DNA of 64,000 nt from Burkholderia ubonensis (GTDB lineage: Bacteria > Pseudomonadota > Gammaproteobacteria > Burkholderiales > Burkholderiaceae). Below the pieces are notes generated by a model that worked only from the letters and a program-made list of their open reading frames with translations, was not told the origin of the DNA and did no database searches. Position numbers and translations under genes: made by a program. Positions 1 to 8,503 of this stretch are shown in pieces. Every line of letters starts with the position of its first letter. Position 1 is the first letter of the stretch. The stretch is taken from assembly GCF_902833085.1 (NCBI RefSeq), contig NZ_CADFEB010000002.1, forward strand, positions 496,001 through 560,000. Reading direction: 5' to 3'.

Positions 1-31
1 CGGGGCATGTCACATGCGTGCTGCTACGGCG

Positions 32-451
32 TCACGCGTTGCCGGCCGCGACCTCGATGCGGCGCGGCTGCGCCGCTTCGCGCCGCGGGATCGTCAGCGT
101 CAGCACGCCGTCGCGCAGGTTCGCGACGATGTTCGACGTATCGAGATCCGGGCTCAGCGTGAACGCGCGCGCAAAACGCGGCGCACGCAGTTCGGCGTGC
201 CGGACCCGCAGCTCGGCGGGCAGGTCGATGTGCACCTGCGCGTCGATCGACAGCGTGTTGTCATGCACCTTCACGTCGAGGTTTTCGCGCGGCACGCCGG
301 GCAGGTCCGCGCGCAGCGTGACGCCGTGGCGGTCCTCGACGATGTCGACGGCCGGCGCGATCGCGGGCGCACGCGCGGCCGCGGCCGTGGCAGCGGCGCC
401 GGGTTGGACGTTGGCCGATTGACGTTCGGCGACTGGCTGGCTGATGTTCAT
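32..451 (-). CDS. Small heat-shock protein, Hsp20/alpha-crystallin family
   Basis: A 139-aa ATP-independent holdase expected to bind unfolding proteins in the cytoplasm. A low-complexity Ala-rich N-terminus (residues 1-33) precedes an alpha-crystallin domain (about 34-128) with the typical motifs VDIVEDRHGVTLRADLPGV and DGVLTLTIPR. The C-terminal tail is short and has no clear I-x-I/V anchor. The gene lies 16 bp downstream of a second Hsp20 gene in the same direction. The GAGGAG-like ribosome site just before its ATG supports the start and a two-gene operon. The two paralogues differ clearly in sequence, so this looks like an old pair of the kind that can form hetero-oligomers. Family assignment is firm; substrates are unknown. 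Confidence 0.93.
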   Translation of the reverse strand: MNISQPVAERQSANVQPGAAATAAAARAPAIAPAVDIVEDRHGVTLRADLPGVPRENLDVKVHDNTLSIDAQVHIDLPAELRVRHAELRAPRFARAFTLSPDLDTSNIVANLRDGVLTLTIPRREAAQPRRIEVAAGNA

Positions 452-467
452 GTCGTTCTCCTCTTGA

Positions 468-908
468 TCAGTGGACCGCGATCGCGCGCGGCTTCGACGT
501 TTCGCGCCGGCCGATGCGGATCAGCAGGCAGCCGTTCTCGTAGCGCGCGCTCACGTTGTCGGGATCGGCGTTGCGCGGCAGCTCGACGACGCGGCGGAAC
601 GCGCCGTGGAAGCGCTCCTGCGCATACGTGCGCACGTCGTCGCCGTCGTTGCGCGGCGCCGGCTTGCGTTCGCCGCCGATCGTCAGCAGATCCTTGTCGA
701 TCGACACGGCGAAGTCCGCCGCGGCCATGCCCGGCGCGAACACGACGATCTCGATCGCATCGTCGGTCGCGCCGACGTTGAGCGCGGGGAACGCGCCTTG
801 CCGCGCCGCGCGGATGCTCGCCGGCGATTCGCCGAACAGGTCCGTCATCTGGCGCTGCATGCGGGCCAGCTCGTTGAAGATGTCGGTGCCGAATGGGAAA
901 CCGTTCAT
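468..908 (-). CDS. Small heat-shock protein, Hsp20/alpha-crystallin family (first gene of pair)
   Basis: A 146-aa Hsp20-type chaperone. The N-terminus MNGFPFGTDIFNELARMQRQ resembles IbpA-like proteins. The alpha-crystallin domain spans about residues 40-135 (VFAPGMAAADFAVSID, then GCLLIRIGRRE), followed by a short tail. GGAGG lies 8 bases before the ATG. It is the promoter-proximal member of an hsp20 pair. About 80 bases upstream lies a sigma32-like promoter, so heat induction is likely but not shown. The Burkholderia pair is comparable to IbpA/IbpB in arrangement; one-to-one orthology with them is not claimed. Confidence 0.94.
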   Translation of the reverse strand: MNGFPFGTDIFNELARMQRQMTDLFGESPASIRAARQGAFPALNVGATDDAIEIVVFAPGMAAADFAVSIDKDLLTIGGERKPAPRNDGDDVRTYAQERFHGAFRRVVELPRNADPDNVSARYENGCLLIRIGRRETSKPRAIAVH

Positions 909-988
909 ACGCGTGTCCTCCGTAACAGACGGGCTTCATGCCATCGAAATGCGCAGCGCATGGTGCGCGGCTGCGCTCACGGCACGTA

Positions 989-1016
989 ATTAGTGGCCGC
1001 CGCCGCGCATTTCAAG
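989..1016 (-). promoter_or_regulatory. Sigma32-like heat-shock promoter for the hsp20 pair
   Basis: On the minus strand CTTGAAA (1016-1010) is followed after 13 bases by CCACTAAT (996-989). This is close to the sigma32 consensus CTTGAAA, 13-15 bases, CCCCATnT. The predicted transcript start lies about 75 bases before the hsp20 ATG at 908, leaving room for a structured leader. A CCGT/ACGG hairpin sits directly beside the GGAGG site. The -35 is perfect and the -10 is imperfect. Confidence 0.55.
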
Positions 1017-1086
1017 TGGTCCGCGTCAGATGCGCGCGCTCGATTCGATGCGACAATCGCCGCGCCATCCAAGGAGACTCAACGAC

Positions 1087-2010
1087 ATGAACAAGAACAT
1101 CGGACGCATCGCCGTCGTCGGCGCCGGCGTGATCGGCGCGAGCTGGGCGGCTTTCTATCTGTCGAAGGGATTCGACGTCGTCGCGACCGATCCGGCGCCG
1201 GACGCCGACACGCGGCTGCGCGACGCGCTCGCCGCGTTTCTCGGCGACGAGGCCGCGGCGCTGACGCAGCGGCTCGTGTTCGACGCGGAGTTGTCGCGCG
1301 CGCTCGACGGCGTCGATTTCGTGCAGGAGAACGGCCCCGAGCGGCTCGACCTGAAGCGCGCGCTGTACCGGCAGATGGACGACGTGCTGCCGGCGCACGT
1401 GCTGATCGCATCGAGCTCGTCGGGCCTCAAGATGTCCGACATCCAGACCGCGTGCGAGAAGCATCCGGAGCGCTGCCTGATCGCGCATCCGTTCAACCCG
1501 CCGCACCTGATCCCGCTCGTCGAGCTGGTCGGCGGCGCGGCGACCGCCCCGGACGCGATCGCGCGCGCGAAGGCGTTCTACGACGCGCTCGGCAAGGAGA
1601 CCATCGTCCTCAACAAGGAGATGGCCGGCCACGTCGCGAACCGGCTTGCGGCCGCGCTGTTCCGCGAGGTGTACCACCTCGTCGGCGAGGGCGTCGTCAG
1701 CGTCGCCGACGCGGACAAGGCGGTCGCATGGGGCCCCGGGCTGCGCTGGGGACTGATGGGGCAGGCCCTGACCTATCACCTCGGCGGCGGCGCGGGCGGG
1801 ATCGCGCACTTCCTCGAGCATCTGTCCGGCCCGATGACGAGCTGGTGGGACGATCTCGGCACGCCGTCGTTCGATCCCGACGTCGACCGCAAGCTGATCG
1901 ACGAACTCCGCGCGATCCAGGGCGCGCGCTCGATGCAGGAACTCGCCGCCGAACGCGACCGGCTGCTCGTCGAGCTGATCGACGCGCGGCGGCGCAGCTT
2001 CCTGCCCTGA
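1087..2010 (+). CDS. 3-hydroxyacyl-CoA dehydrogenase-like NAD-dependent enzyme
   Basis: A 307-aa soluble oxidoreductase. The N-terminal Rossmann fold shows the dinucleotide motif VVGAGVIGASW at residues 8-18 and an acidic residue after the second strand (ATDPAPD), which favours NAD over NADP. The 3HCDH signature region IAHPFNPPHLIPLVELV follows, and the C-terminal helical domain contains GHVANRLAAALFREVYHLV. The start is set by AAGGAG ten bases before the ATG. The length suits single-function 3-hydroxyacyl-CoA or L-carnitine dehydrogenases, not the fused beta-oxidation enzyme. It stands alone, and no neighbour identifies the substrate. Carnitine dehydrogenase, 3-hydroxybutyryl-CoA dehydrogenase and lambda-crystallin-like L-gulonate dehydrogenase all remain possible. 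Confidence 0.85.
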   Translation: MNKNIGRIAVVGAGVIGASWAAFYLSKGFDVVATDPAPDADTRLRDALAAFLGDEAAALTQRLVFDAELSRALDGVDFVQENGPERLDLKRALYRQMDDVLPAHVLIASSSSGLKMSDIQTACEKHPERCLIAHPFNPPHLIPLVELVGGAATAPDAIARAKAFYDALGKETIVLNKEMAGHVANRLAAALFREVYHLVGEGVVSVADADKAVAWGPGLRWGLMGQALTYHLGGGAGGIAHFLEHLSGPMTSWWDDLGTPSFDPDVDRKLIDELRAIQGARSMQELAAERDRLLVELIDARRRSFLP

Positions 2011-2032
2011 GCGGTTGCCGCGCGCGCTGCAG

Positions 2033-2302
2033 CTACTGCTGCGACGCCGGCTGCTGCGCCTGCATCGCCCATGCGGGCCGCACCGCGTCGAGCCGTTCGC
2101 GGTTGCGCGCACGGGTCGCGTCGCTCGGCGGATAGTCGGCGTCGGTGGTCGGCAGATCGCCTTCGAGATAAGCCTGCTTCAGTTCGGCGAGGACTTCCGC
2201 GCGGGTCCTGCCCTGCGCGGGCGGCGTCGCATCGGTCTGGGCAAACGCAGGGGACAGCAGCGCGGCGGCGGCGGCCGCGACGACGAATCGCATGAGGTTC
2301 AT
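2033..2302 (-). CDS. DUF4148 domain protein, exported
   Basis: An 89-aa protein with a clear signal peptide (MNLMRFVVAAAAAALLSPAFA, cleavage after AFA). A short polar domain follows with the features of DUF4148: TRAEVLAELKQAYLEGDLP, then YPPS. This family of small periplasmic proteins is greatly expanded in Burkholderia and relatives, and its function is not known. GGAG lies upstream of the ATG. The gene converges with the dehydrogenase gene, 22 bp away. Confidence 0.85.
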   Translation of the reverse strand: MNLMRFVVAAAAAALLSPAFAQTDATPPAQGRTRAEVLAELKQAYLEGDLPTTDADYPPSDATRARNRERLDAVRPAWAMQAQQPASQQ

Positions 2303-2476
2303 GGGGCGCTCCGAAAGAGGGGACGGGACAACGGACGGGCGGCGCGGGGCCGTGCGTTCCGATGGGTTCCATTGTCGCGAGCGGGTGCTGCGCGGACGCT
2401 GACGCGTCCCGGGCAGGATTGTCAGCGAACGGCGGGCGTGGAGCGGGCCGCCCGGCCGGCGCGTTGCGACCCCGCG

Positions 2477-3325
2477 TTACAGCCCGGCCGCGGCGGCGAC
2501 CAGCGTCGCCTCCAGCGCGAGCGTCGAGCGCGATGCGGCGGCGGGGCGGTCGATCACGTATTCGAGCTCGCCGAGCTCGGGCAGCCCCGCGTCGAGCCGC
2601 GCGAGCCCGGTCGGGATCACGTAGCCCGCGAACGCGCTGACGCCGAGCCCCGCGCTGGCGGCCGCGCGCAGCACCGCGACGCTGCTGCTCACTACCGCGA
2701 TCCGGTACGGCCGGCCGATCGCGTCGAGCGTTTCGAGCACGCGGCGCCGCGACACGCTCGGCTCCGGATGCAGCGCGAGCGGCAGCACCGTCTCGTGGCC
2801 GGTGATCCGCGATTCGGGGCCGGTGCACCAGTACAGCGGCTCGCTGCGGATCACGCGGCCGCGCCGGCTGCCGGCGATCCGCTTCGCGAATACGAGGTCG
2901 TGCCGGCCTTCGTCGAGCGCGTCGAACAGGTCGCCGGACAGCCCGGTCGCGATCGCCAGCTCGACGTCCGGGTTGCGCTGCACGAAGCTCGCGAGCGCGG
3001 CGGTCAGGTGCGCCGACGCGAAATCCTCCGACATCGCGAGCCGCACCTTGCCCGACAGCGGCGGCCCGCACACCGACGTGACGGCCTCGTCCATCAGCTC
3101 GAGGATGCGCACCGCGTAGCGCAACAGCGCGTCGCCGTGCTGCGACAGGCGCACGTTGCGGGTGTCGCGCTCGAACAGCGGCCGGTCGAGCAATTCCTCG
3201 AGGCGGCGGATGTGCTGGCTGACGGTGGACTGCGACAGGCTCACGCGCTCGGACGCGGCGGTGAAGCTGCCGGACTGGGCGACGGCGACGAAGCTGCGCA
3301 GCAGCTCGGGCGGTAACGGACGCAT
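2477..3325 (-). CDS. LysR-family transcriptional regulator, probable malonate-operon regulator (MdcR-like)
   Basis: A 282-aa LysR-type regulator. A winged helix-turn-helix occupies residues 5-62 (FTAASERVSLSQSTVSQHIR, then EELLDRPLFERD), followed by a periplasmic-binding-protein-like effector domain. An in-frame GTG twelve bases upstream would add four residues; the ATG is preferred. It is transcribed divergently from madL with a 225-bp gap, the usual placement of a LysR activator that controls its neighbour in response to a pathway metabolite. MdcR regulates malonate decarboxylase operons in Klebsiella and Pseudomonas. Assigning that role here rests on position only. Confidence 0.88.
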   Translation of the reverse strand: MRPLPPELLRSFVAVAQSGSFTAASERVSLSQSTVSQHIRRLEELLDRPLFERDTRNVRLSQHGDALLRYAVRILELMDEAVTSVCGPPLSGKVRLAMSEDFASAHLTAALASFVQRNPDVELAIATGLSGDLFDALDEGRHDLVFAKRIAGSRRGRVIRSEPLYWCTGPESRITGHETVLPLALHPEPSVSRRRVLETLDAIGRPYRIAVVSSSVAVLRAAASAGLGVSAFAGYVIPTGLARLDAGLPELGELEYVIDRPAAASRSTLALEATLVAAAAGL

Positions 3326-3550
3326 TGCTAAACCCACTGAATCGGTTTCGACAACTTCATAAATGGCCGGATTTTGCGGCGCTAGTATCGACTCACGCCC
3401 ACGCCGGCGGCTGCTTCGGGCAGTCTACGGCATCCGGGCGCGGACCCGAAGCCGCATCATCCCATCGACCGCCCGAGAATGCGCTCGCACGACGAGCCGC
3501 CGGGGCCGCGGCGCACCGCCGCGGCAGACACCTGGAAGGAGACGAGACTC
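3326..3550. promoter_or_regulatory. Divergent control region between the LysR gene and madL
   Basis: This 225-bp gap must hold the promoters of the regulator and of the malonate genes. The part nearest the regulator (about 3330-3390) is clearly less GC-rich than the rest, which fits promoter and operator DNA. No convincing sigma70 -35/-10 pair and no clear T-N11-A LysR dyad could be fixed by eye. The madL start has only the weak ribosome site GGAGACGAG before it. Confidence 0.4.
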
Positions 3551-3946
3551 ATGATCATCTACGGAACCGCGCTGCTTGCGTTCTGCCATCTGGCCGGGCT
3601 GTTCCTCGGCGACCTGCTGGGCGCCGCGATCGGCGTGAAGACCAACGTCGGCGGCGTCGGCATCGCGATGCTGCTGCTGATCGGCCTGCGCCTTTACCTG
3701 CACCGCCGCGGCTGGCTGCCGAAGGAGACCGAGGCGGGCGTCGGCTTCTGGGGCGCGATGTACATCCCGGTCGTCGTCGCGATGGCCGCGAACCAGAACG
3801 TCGTCGCCGCGCTGAAGGGCGGGCCGGTCGCGCTGCTGGCCGCCGTCGGCGCGGTCGTGATCTGCGCGGGCTGCATCGCGGTGCTCGCGCGCACCGGCCG
3901 CGACGATACGGCGTTCGCCGTCGTCCCGCAATTCGACCAGCAATGA
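3551..3946 (+). CDS. madL: Malonate transporter subunit MadL
   Basis: A 131-aa inner-membrane protein with about four hydrophobic helices, starting MIIYGTALLAFCHLAGLFLG and containing the conserved stretch GVKTNVGGVGIAMLLLI. MadL and MadM together form the sodium-dependent malonate importer first described in Malonomonas rubra. The start is the ATG at 3551; an upstream in-frame ATG would add a 24-residue polar, Arg-rich tail that does not belong to the family. It is the first gene of the malonate block, directly before madM. Confidence 0.93.
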   Translation: MIIYGTALLAFCHLAGLFLGDLLGAAIGVKTNVGGVGIAMLLLIGLRLYLHRRGWLPKETEAGVGFWGAMYIPVVVAMAANQNVVAALKGGPVALLAAVGAVVICAGCIAVLARTGRDDTAFAVVPQFDQQ

Positions 3947-3957
3947 CGGAGGCCGCG

Positions 3958-4725
3958 ATGCTGCAGATGCTCGAAAGAACGGTTGCCCATAACGGCCTCG
4001 TCGCGTCGTTCGCGCTCGTCGGCCTGGTCATGTGGATCGCGTCGATCGCGTCGCACAAGCTCACGTTCGGCCGCGTGCACGGCTCGGCGATCGCGATCCT
4101 GATCGGCCTCGCGCTCGCGTATGCCGGCGGCGCGTTCACCGGCGGCGAGAAGGGCATTGCCGACGTGCCATTGTTCGCCGGTGTCGGCCTGATGGGCGGC
4201 GCGATGCTGCGCGATTTCGCGATCGTCGCGACCGCGTTCGAAGTGCAGCCGACCGAGGCGCGAAAGGCCGGAATGGTCGGCGTGCTGTCGCTGTTGCTCG
4301 GCACCGTGCTGCCGTTCATCGTCGGCGCGTGCGTCGCCCGCGCGTTCGGCTATACCGACGCGGTCAGCATGACGACGATCGGCGCGGGCGCGGTCACCTA
4401 CATCGTCGGGCCGGTCACCGGCGCCGCGATCGGCGCGAGCTCGGACGTGATCGCGCTCAGCATCGCGACCGGGCTCGTGAAGGCGATCATCGTGATGGTC
4501 GGCACGCCGCTCGCGGCCGGTTTCATGGGGCTGAAGACGCCGCGCTCCGCGATGATCTTCGGCGGCCTCGCAGGCACCGTGAGCGGCGTGAGCGCGGGCC
4601 TCGCCGCGACCGACCGCCGGCTCGTGCCGTACGGCGCGCTGGTCGCGACGTTCCACACCGGCGTCGGCTGCCTGCTCGGGCCGTCGGTGCTGTTCTTCGC
4701 GACGCGCGCGCTGGTCGGCGCGTAG
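3958..4725 (+). CDS. madM: Malonate transporter subunit MadM
   Basis: A 255-aa polytopic inner-membrane protein with about seven to eight helices, the larger partner of MadL in malonate uptake. Conserved Gly-rich segments such as FAGVGLMGGAMLRDFAIVAT and MTTIGAGAVTYIVGPVTGAA are visible. GGAGG at 3948-3952, five bases before the ATG at 3958, makes this the best start. The ATG at 3943, which overlaps the madL stop, has no ribosome site and would add five residues. Pairing a MadLM transporter with an mdc-type biotin-independent decarboxylase is known in Pseudomonas-type operons. Here the transporter genes come first rather than last. Confidence 0.93.
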   Translation: MLQMLERTVAHNGLVASFALVGLVMWIASIASHKLTFGRVHGSAIAILIGLALAYAGGAFTGGEKGIADVPLFAGVGLMGGAMLRDFAIVATAFEVQPTEARKAGMVGVLSLLLGTVLPFIVGACVARAFGYTDAVSMTTIGAGAVTYIVGPVTGAAIGASSDVIALSIATGLVKAIIVMVGTPLAAGFMGLKTPRSAMIFGGLAGTVSGVSAGLAATDRRLVPYGALVATFHTGVGCLLGPSVLFFATRALVGA

Positions 4726-4901
4726 GGCACGTTCCCCTGATTTCTAAAATTCGTTCGCGGCCAGCGCAAGCCCGTTATGAGCGGGAACGGGCCCTCAGCC
4801 GCATCCATCGCGGCGGCCTCTGGGTCGCATTGGACATCATCATCAATCGACGGCGGCGGCCGGCTTAGAATGCCGCTGAACCCTCGGAGCAGGAGAACTC
4901 T
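4726..4901 (+). promoter_or_regulatory. madM-mdcA spacer with hairpin
   Basis: The 176-bp gap contains the 7-bp inverted repeat GCCCGTT (4770-4776) / AACGGGC (4786-4792) with no T-run after it, and a -10-like TAGAAT at 4866-4871 without a good -35. The hairpin may set relative expression of transporter and enzyme genes, or the gap may carry an internal promoter. An AGGAG ribosome site precedes mdcA. Confidence 0.35.
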
Positions 4902-6548
4902 ATGACGGGATGGAATCACGCGCGACTTGCGCGCGATGCACGCCTCGCGGCCGGCGCGCACCTCGCGCACGGCAAGCGGGTCGACGCGCGCGACGCCGTG
5001 GCATTGCTGGAAGCCGTGCTGCGGCCCGGCGACCGGGTCTGCCTCGAAGGCGACAACCAGAAGCAGGCCGACCTGCTCGCGACGGCGCTCGCCGACGTCG
5101 ACAGCGCGAAGGTGCACGACCTGCACATGGTGCAGTCGGGCGTCGTGCTGCCGGAGCATCTCGACGTGTTCGAGCGGGGCATCGCGAAGCGCCTCGATTT
5201 CGCGTATTCGGGCCCGCAGTCGCAACGGATCGCGAAGCTGCTGTTCGGCGGCAAGATCGCGCTCGGCGCGGTGCACACCTATCTCGAACTGTTCGCGCGC
5301 TACTTCATCGACCTCACGCCGCAGGTCGCGCTGATCGCCGCGGTCAGCGCCGACGCCGACGGCAACCTGTACACGGGCCCGAACACCGAGGACACGCCGA
5401 CCGTCGTCGAGGCTACCGCCTTCAAGGACGGCATCGTGATCGCGCAGGTCGACCGCATCGTCGACAAGGTGCCGCGCGTGGACATCCCGGGCGACCGCGT
5501 GCATTTCGTCGTCGAGGCCGGGCGGCCGTTCTACGTCGAGCCGCTGTTCACGCGCGACCCGGCCGCGATCACCGAGACCCAGATCCTGACCGCGATGCTC
5601 GCGCTCAAGGGCATCTACCAGCCGTACGGCATCAAGCGCCTGAACCACGGGATCGGCTTCAACACCGCGGCGATCGAATTGCTGCTGCCGACCTACGGCG
5701 AGAAGCTCGGGCTGAAGGGCAAGGTCGGCACGCACTGGGCGCTCAATCCGCACCCGACGCTGATTCCCGCGATCGAATCGGGCTGGGTCGAGCAGATCCA
5801 CTGCTTCGGCTCCGAAGTCGGGATGGACGACTACATCCGCGCGCGCTCCGACGTATGGTTCACGGGCCCCGACGGCTCGCTGCGCTCGAACCGCGCGTTC
5901 TGCCAGACGGCCGGCCTCTACGCGTGCGACATGTTCATCGGCTCGACGCTGCAGATCGACCTGTCCGGCCATTCGTCGACGGTCACGGCCGAGCGCATCG
6001 CCGGCTTCGGCGGCGCGCCGAACATGGGCAGCGACGCACGCGGGCGGCGCCATCCGAGCGAGCCGTGGCTGAAAGCGGGCGAGGAGGCCGATCCCGACAC
6101 GCCGGCGGCGCTGCGGCGCGGCCGCAAGCTCGTCGTGCAGATCGGCGAGACCTTCGGCGACAAGAACGTGCCGATGTTCGTCGAGAAGCTCGATGCGCTG
6201 AAGCTCGCCGACAAGCTGCAGCTCGACCTCGCGCCGATCATGGTGTACGGCGACGACGTCACGCACATCGTCACCGAGGAAGGGATCGCGAACCTGCTGA
6301 TGTGCCGCGACAGGGACGAGCGCGAGCAGGCGATTCGCGGCGTCGCGGGCTATACGGAAGTCGGCCGCGGCCGCGACCGGAAGATGGTCGAGCGGCTGCG
6401 CGAGCGCGGCGTGATCCGGCGCCCGGAAGATCTCGGCATCGATCCGCTCGACGCGGACCGCCGCTGGCTCGCCGCGCGCTCGATCAAGGATCTCGTGCAC
6501 TGGTCGGGCGGGCTGTATGCGCCGCCGGCGCGGTTCCGCAACTGGTAA
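4902..6548 (+). CDS. mdcA: Malonate decarboxylase alpha subunit (acetyl-S-ACP:malonate ACP transferase)
   Basis: A 548-aa cytoplasmic enzyme that exchanges acetate for malonate on the MdcC carrier, the first half of the malonate decarboxylase cycle. It shows the two-domain CoA-transferase-like build of the family. Recognisable segments are AHGKRVDARDAVALLEAVL near the N-terminus, then DGNLYTGPNTEDTPTVVEAT and GSEVGMDDYIRARSDVWFTG, and a C-terminal GVIRRPEDLGIDP. The length matches known MdcA proteins. AGGAG lies upstream of the ATG. The gene opens the decarboxylase series mdcACDEGBH, whose members are spaced by at most 11 bp or overlap. Confidence 0.96.
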   Translation: MTGWNHARLARDARLAAGAHLAHGKRVDARDAVALLEAVLRPGDRVCLEGDNQKQADLLATALADVDSAKVHDLHMVQSGVVLPEHLDVFERGIAKRLDFAYSGPQSQRIAKLLFGGKIALGAVHTYLELFARYFIDLTPQVALIAAVSADADGNLYTGPNTEDTPTVVEATAFKDGIVIAQVDRIVDKVPRVDIPGDRVHFVVEAGRPFYVEPLFTRDPAAITETQILTAMLALKGIYQPYGIKRLNHGIGFNTAAIELLLPTYGEKLGLKGKVGTHWALNPHPTLIPAIESGWVEQIHCFGSEVGMDDYIRARSDVWFTGPDGSLRSNRAFCQTAGLYACDMFIGSTLQIDLSGHSSTVTAERIAGFGGAPNMGSDARGRRHPSEPWLKAGEEADPDTPAALRRGRKLVVQIGETFGDKNVPMFVEKLDALKLADKLQLDLAPIMVYGDDVTHIVTEEGIANLLMCRDRDEREQAIRGVAGYTEVGRGRDRKMVERLRERGVIRRPEDLGIDPLDADRRWLAARSIKDLVHWSGGLYAPPARFRNW

Positions 6549-6559
6549 GGAAGAGGGCA

Positions 6560-6877
6560 ATGGAACGGTTGAACTATCGCTTCACCGCGCGTGCGCGCGC
6601 GAAGGGCGAACTGGCCACGGCGCTCGTCGGCGTGGTCGCGTCCGGCAATCTCGAAGTGCTGGTCGAACGGGTGCTGCCGGGCAACGAATGCGAGATCGAC
6701 ATCCGCACTGCGGCAGTCGGCTTCGGCGCGGTCTGGCAGGCGGTGGTGTCCGATTTCGTCGAGCGGCGCGCGCCGGGCGGCCTGAAGCTGTCGATCAACG
6801 ACGGCGGCGCGCGGCCCGACATGGTGTCGCTGCGGCTCGCGCAGGCGGTGCGGGCGATCGAAGGGGAGGCCGCATGA
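6560..6877 (+). CDS. mdcC: Malonate decarboxylase delta subunit (acyl carrier protein)
   Basis: A 105-aa carrier protein. The motif GVVASGNLEVL places Ser28 at the position where the 2'-(5''-phosphoribosyl)-3'-dephospho-CoA arm is attached in Klebsiella MdcC. The arm carries acetyl and malonyl thioesters between MdcA and the MdcD/MdcE decarboxylase. The protein is unrelated to normal 4'-phosphopantetheine ACPs. The ATG at 6560 follows a GGAAGAGGG ribosome site, and the stop overlaps the mdcD start as ATGA. Confidence 0.95.
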   Translation: MERLNYRFTARARAKGELATALVGVVASGNLEVLVERVLPGNECEIDIRTAAVGFGAVWQAVVSDFVERRAPGGLKLSINDGGARPDMVSLRLAQAVRAIEGEAA

Positions 6878-7809
6878 GCGACGTGATCCACGACGCGCCC
6901 GCGTTCGTCGCGAACGCGTCGAGCTGGTACGAGGCGTCCGCGCGGCAGCGCGTCGACGGCCTGCTCGACGCGGGCAGCTTCACCGAATTCCTCGGTCCGG
7001 CCGAGCGCGTGACGAGCCCGCACCTGCCGCTGTTCGACCTGCCGCAGCAGTTCGACGACGGGATGACCGTCGGGCGCGGCTTGCTCGACGGCAAGCCGGT
7101 GCTGGTCGCCGCGCAGGAAGGCCGCTTCATGGGCGGCGCGTTCGGCGAAGTGCACGGCGCGAAGCTCACGGGCCTGCTGCGCGCCGCGCGCGAGCTGGGC
7201 ACGGTGCCGGTGCTGATCCTGTTCGACACCGGCGGCGTGCGGCTGCAGGAAGCGAACGCGGGCGAGCTCGCGATCGCCGAGATCATGCGCGCGCTGGTCG
7301 ACGCGCGCGCGGCCGGCGTGCCGGTGATCGGGCTGATCGGCGGGCGCGCGGGCTGCTACGGCGGCGGCGGGCTGCTTGCCGCGTGCTGCTCGGCGCTCGC
7401 GGTGTCGGAGCAGGGCCGCATCAGCGTGTCCGGGCCGGAAGTGATCGAGACCCATCGCGGCGTCGAGGAATTCGACGCGAAGGACCGCGCGCTGATCTGG
7501 CGCACGATGGGCGGCAAGCACCGGCGGCTGATCGGCGGCGCGGACCGCTACGTCGCCGATACGCCCGATGCGTTTCGCGCGGCCGCGCTCGAGCTGATCG
7601 GCCGCGCGCCGGCGTTCGACGCGGCGATGCTGCGCGCGGAGCAGGCGCGGCTCGAAGCGCGGGTCGCGCGATTCGGCGCGTGCGCCGATGCGCTCGACGT
7701 GTGGCGCACGCTCGGCGCGAGCGCGCCGGAGGATATTCCCGGCATGCCGGACGCCGCGTTCGCCGCGCTTGCCGACCAACTCCAGGAGCCCACGCATGAC
7801 GCTCGATGA
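6874..7809 (+). CDS. mdcD: Malonate decarboxylase beta subunit
   Basis: A 311-aa subunit of the malonyl-S-ACP decarboxylase. It has a carboxyltransferase (crotonase-like) fold related to acetyl-CoA carboxylase beta, seen in GRFMGGAFGEVHGAKLTGLL and in GGRAGCYGGGGLLAACCS, which resembles an oxyanion loop. It acts as a heterodimer with MdcE. Its ATG overlaps the mdcC stop by four bases and its end overlaps mdcE by 14 bases, indicating tight translational coupling and equal subunit supply. Confidence 0.95.
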   Translation: MSDVIHDAPAFVANASSWYEASARQRVDGLLDAGSFTEFLGPAERVTSPHLPLFDLPQQFDDGMTVGRGLLDGKPVLVAAQEGRFMGGAFGEVHGAKLTGLLRAARELGTVPVLILFDTGGVRLQEANAGELAIAEIMRALVDARAAGVPVIGLIGGRAGCYGGGGLLAACCSALAVSEQGRISVSGPEVIETHRGVEEFDAKDRALIWRTMGGKHRRLIGGADRYVADTPDAFRAAALELIGRAPAFDAAMLRAEQARLEARVARFGACADALDVWRTLGASAPEDIPGMPDAAFAALADQLQEPTHDAR

Positions 7810-8503
7810 AGTCCTCATGTCGCTGTTTCCGCATGGTCACGCGGTCGTGCGCGACGGCGGCCTGCTGTCCGGCCACGCGGAGCTGGCCGGCACGCGCATC
7901 GACGTGATCGGCGTCGCCGACCGGCTGCCGTTCGGCATCGACGAGGCGCTGCGGCTCGCGTCGCACGTGCTCGCCACGCTGGAGCGCGGTGGCGCGACGC
8001 CGATCCTCGTGCTGGTCGACAGCGACAGCCAGCGGATGAGCAAGCGCGACGAGCTGCTGGGCCTGAACGAAGGCCTGTCGCATCTCGCGAAGTGCCTGAT
8101 GCACGCCGACCTCGCCGGGCACCGGACCATCGGCCTGCTGTATGGCCACACGGCCGCCGGCGCGTTCATCGCGACCGCGCTCGCGACGCGCGTGCTGCTC
8201 GCGGTGCCGGGCGCCGATCCGGAAGTGATGGACCTGCCGTCGATGGCGCGCGTGACGAAGCTGCCGCTCGACGTGCTCAAGGAGAAGGCGCGCTCGACGC
8301 CGGTGTTCGCGCCGGGGCTCGACAACCTCGTGAAGATGGGCGCGGTCGACGCGGTGCTCGATCCGGCCCGCGGGCTCGATGCGCAGGTCGCCGAATGGCT
8401 CGACCGGCCGGCCGACCGCGTCGACCGGCGCGCCGCGCGCGGCCGACCGGTCGCCGCAGACGTCGCGCAGCGCGTCCATGAGCTCGCTCGTGCCGCGCAG
8501 TGA
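7796..8503 (+). CDS. mdcE: Malonate decarboxylase gamma subunit
   Basis: A 235-aa partner of MdcD, with the second crotonase-like fold of the decarboxylase (related to acetyl-CoA carboxylase alpha). Visible family segments are VLVDSDSQRMSKRDELLGLN and GHRTIGLLYGHTAAGAFIAT. AGGAG at 7784-7788 sits inside the end of mdcD and sets the ATG at 7796. The Arg/Ala-rich C-terminus (about residues 205-235) is less conserved in appearance. It overlaps mdcG by 26 bases. Confidence 0.94.
   Translation: MTLDEVLMSLFPHGHAVVRDGGLLSGHAELAGTRIDVIGVADRLPFGIDEALRLASHVLATLERGGATPILVLVDSDSQRMSKRDELLGLNEGLSHLAKCLMHADLAGHRTIGLLYGHTAAGAFIATALATRVLLAVPGADPEVMDLPSMARVTKLPLDVLKEKARSTPVFAPGLDNLVKMGAVDAVLDPARGLDAQVAEWLDRPADRVDRRAARGRPVAADVAQRVHELARAAQ

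Noticed and set aside
4829..4871. TTGGAC and TAGAAT as an mdcA promoter
   Set aside because: The spacer is 30 bases; no alternative -35 was found.
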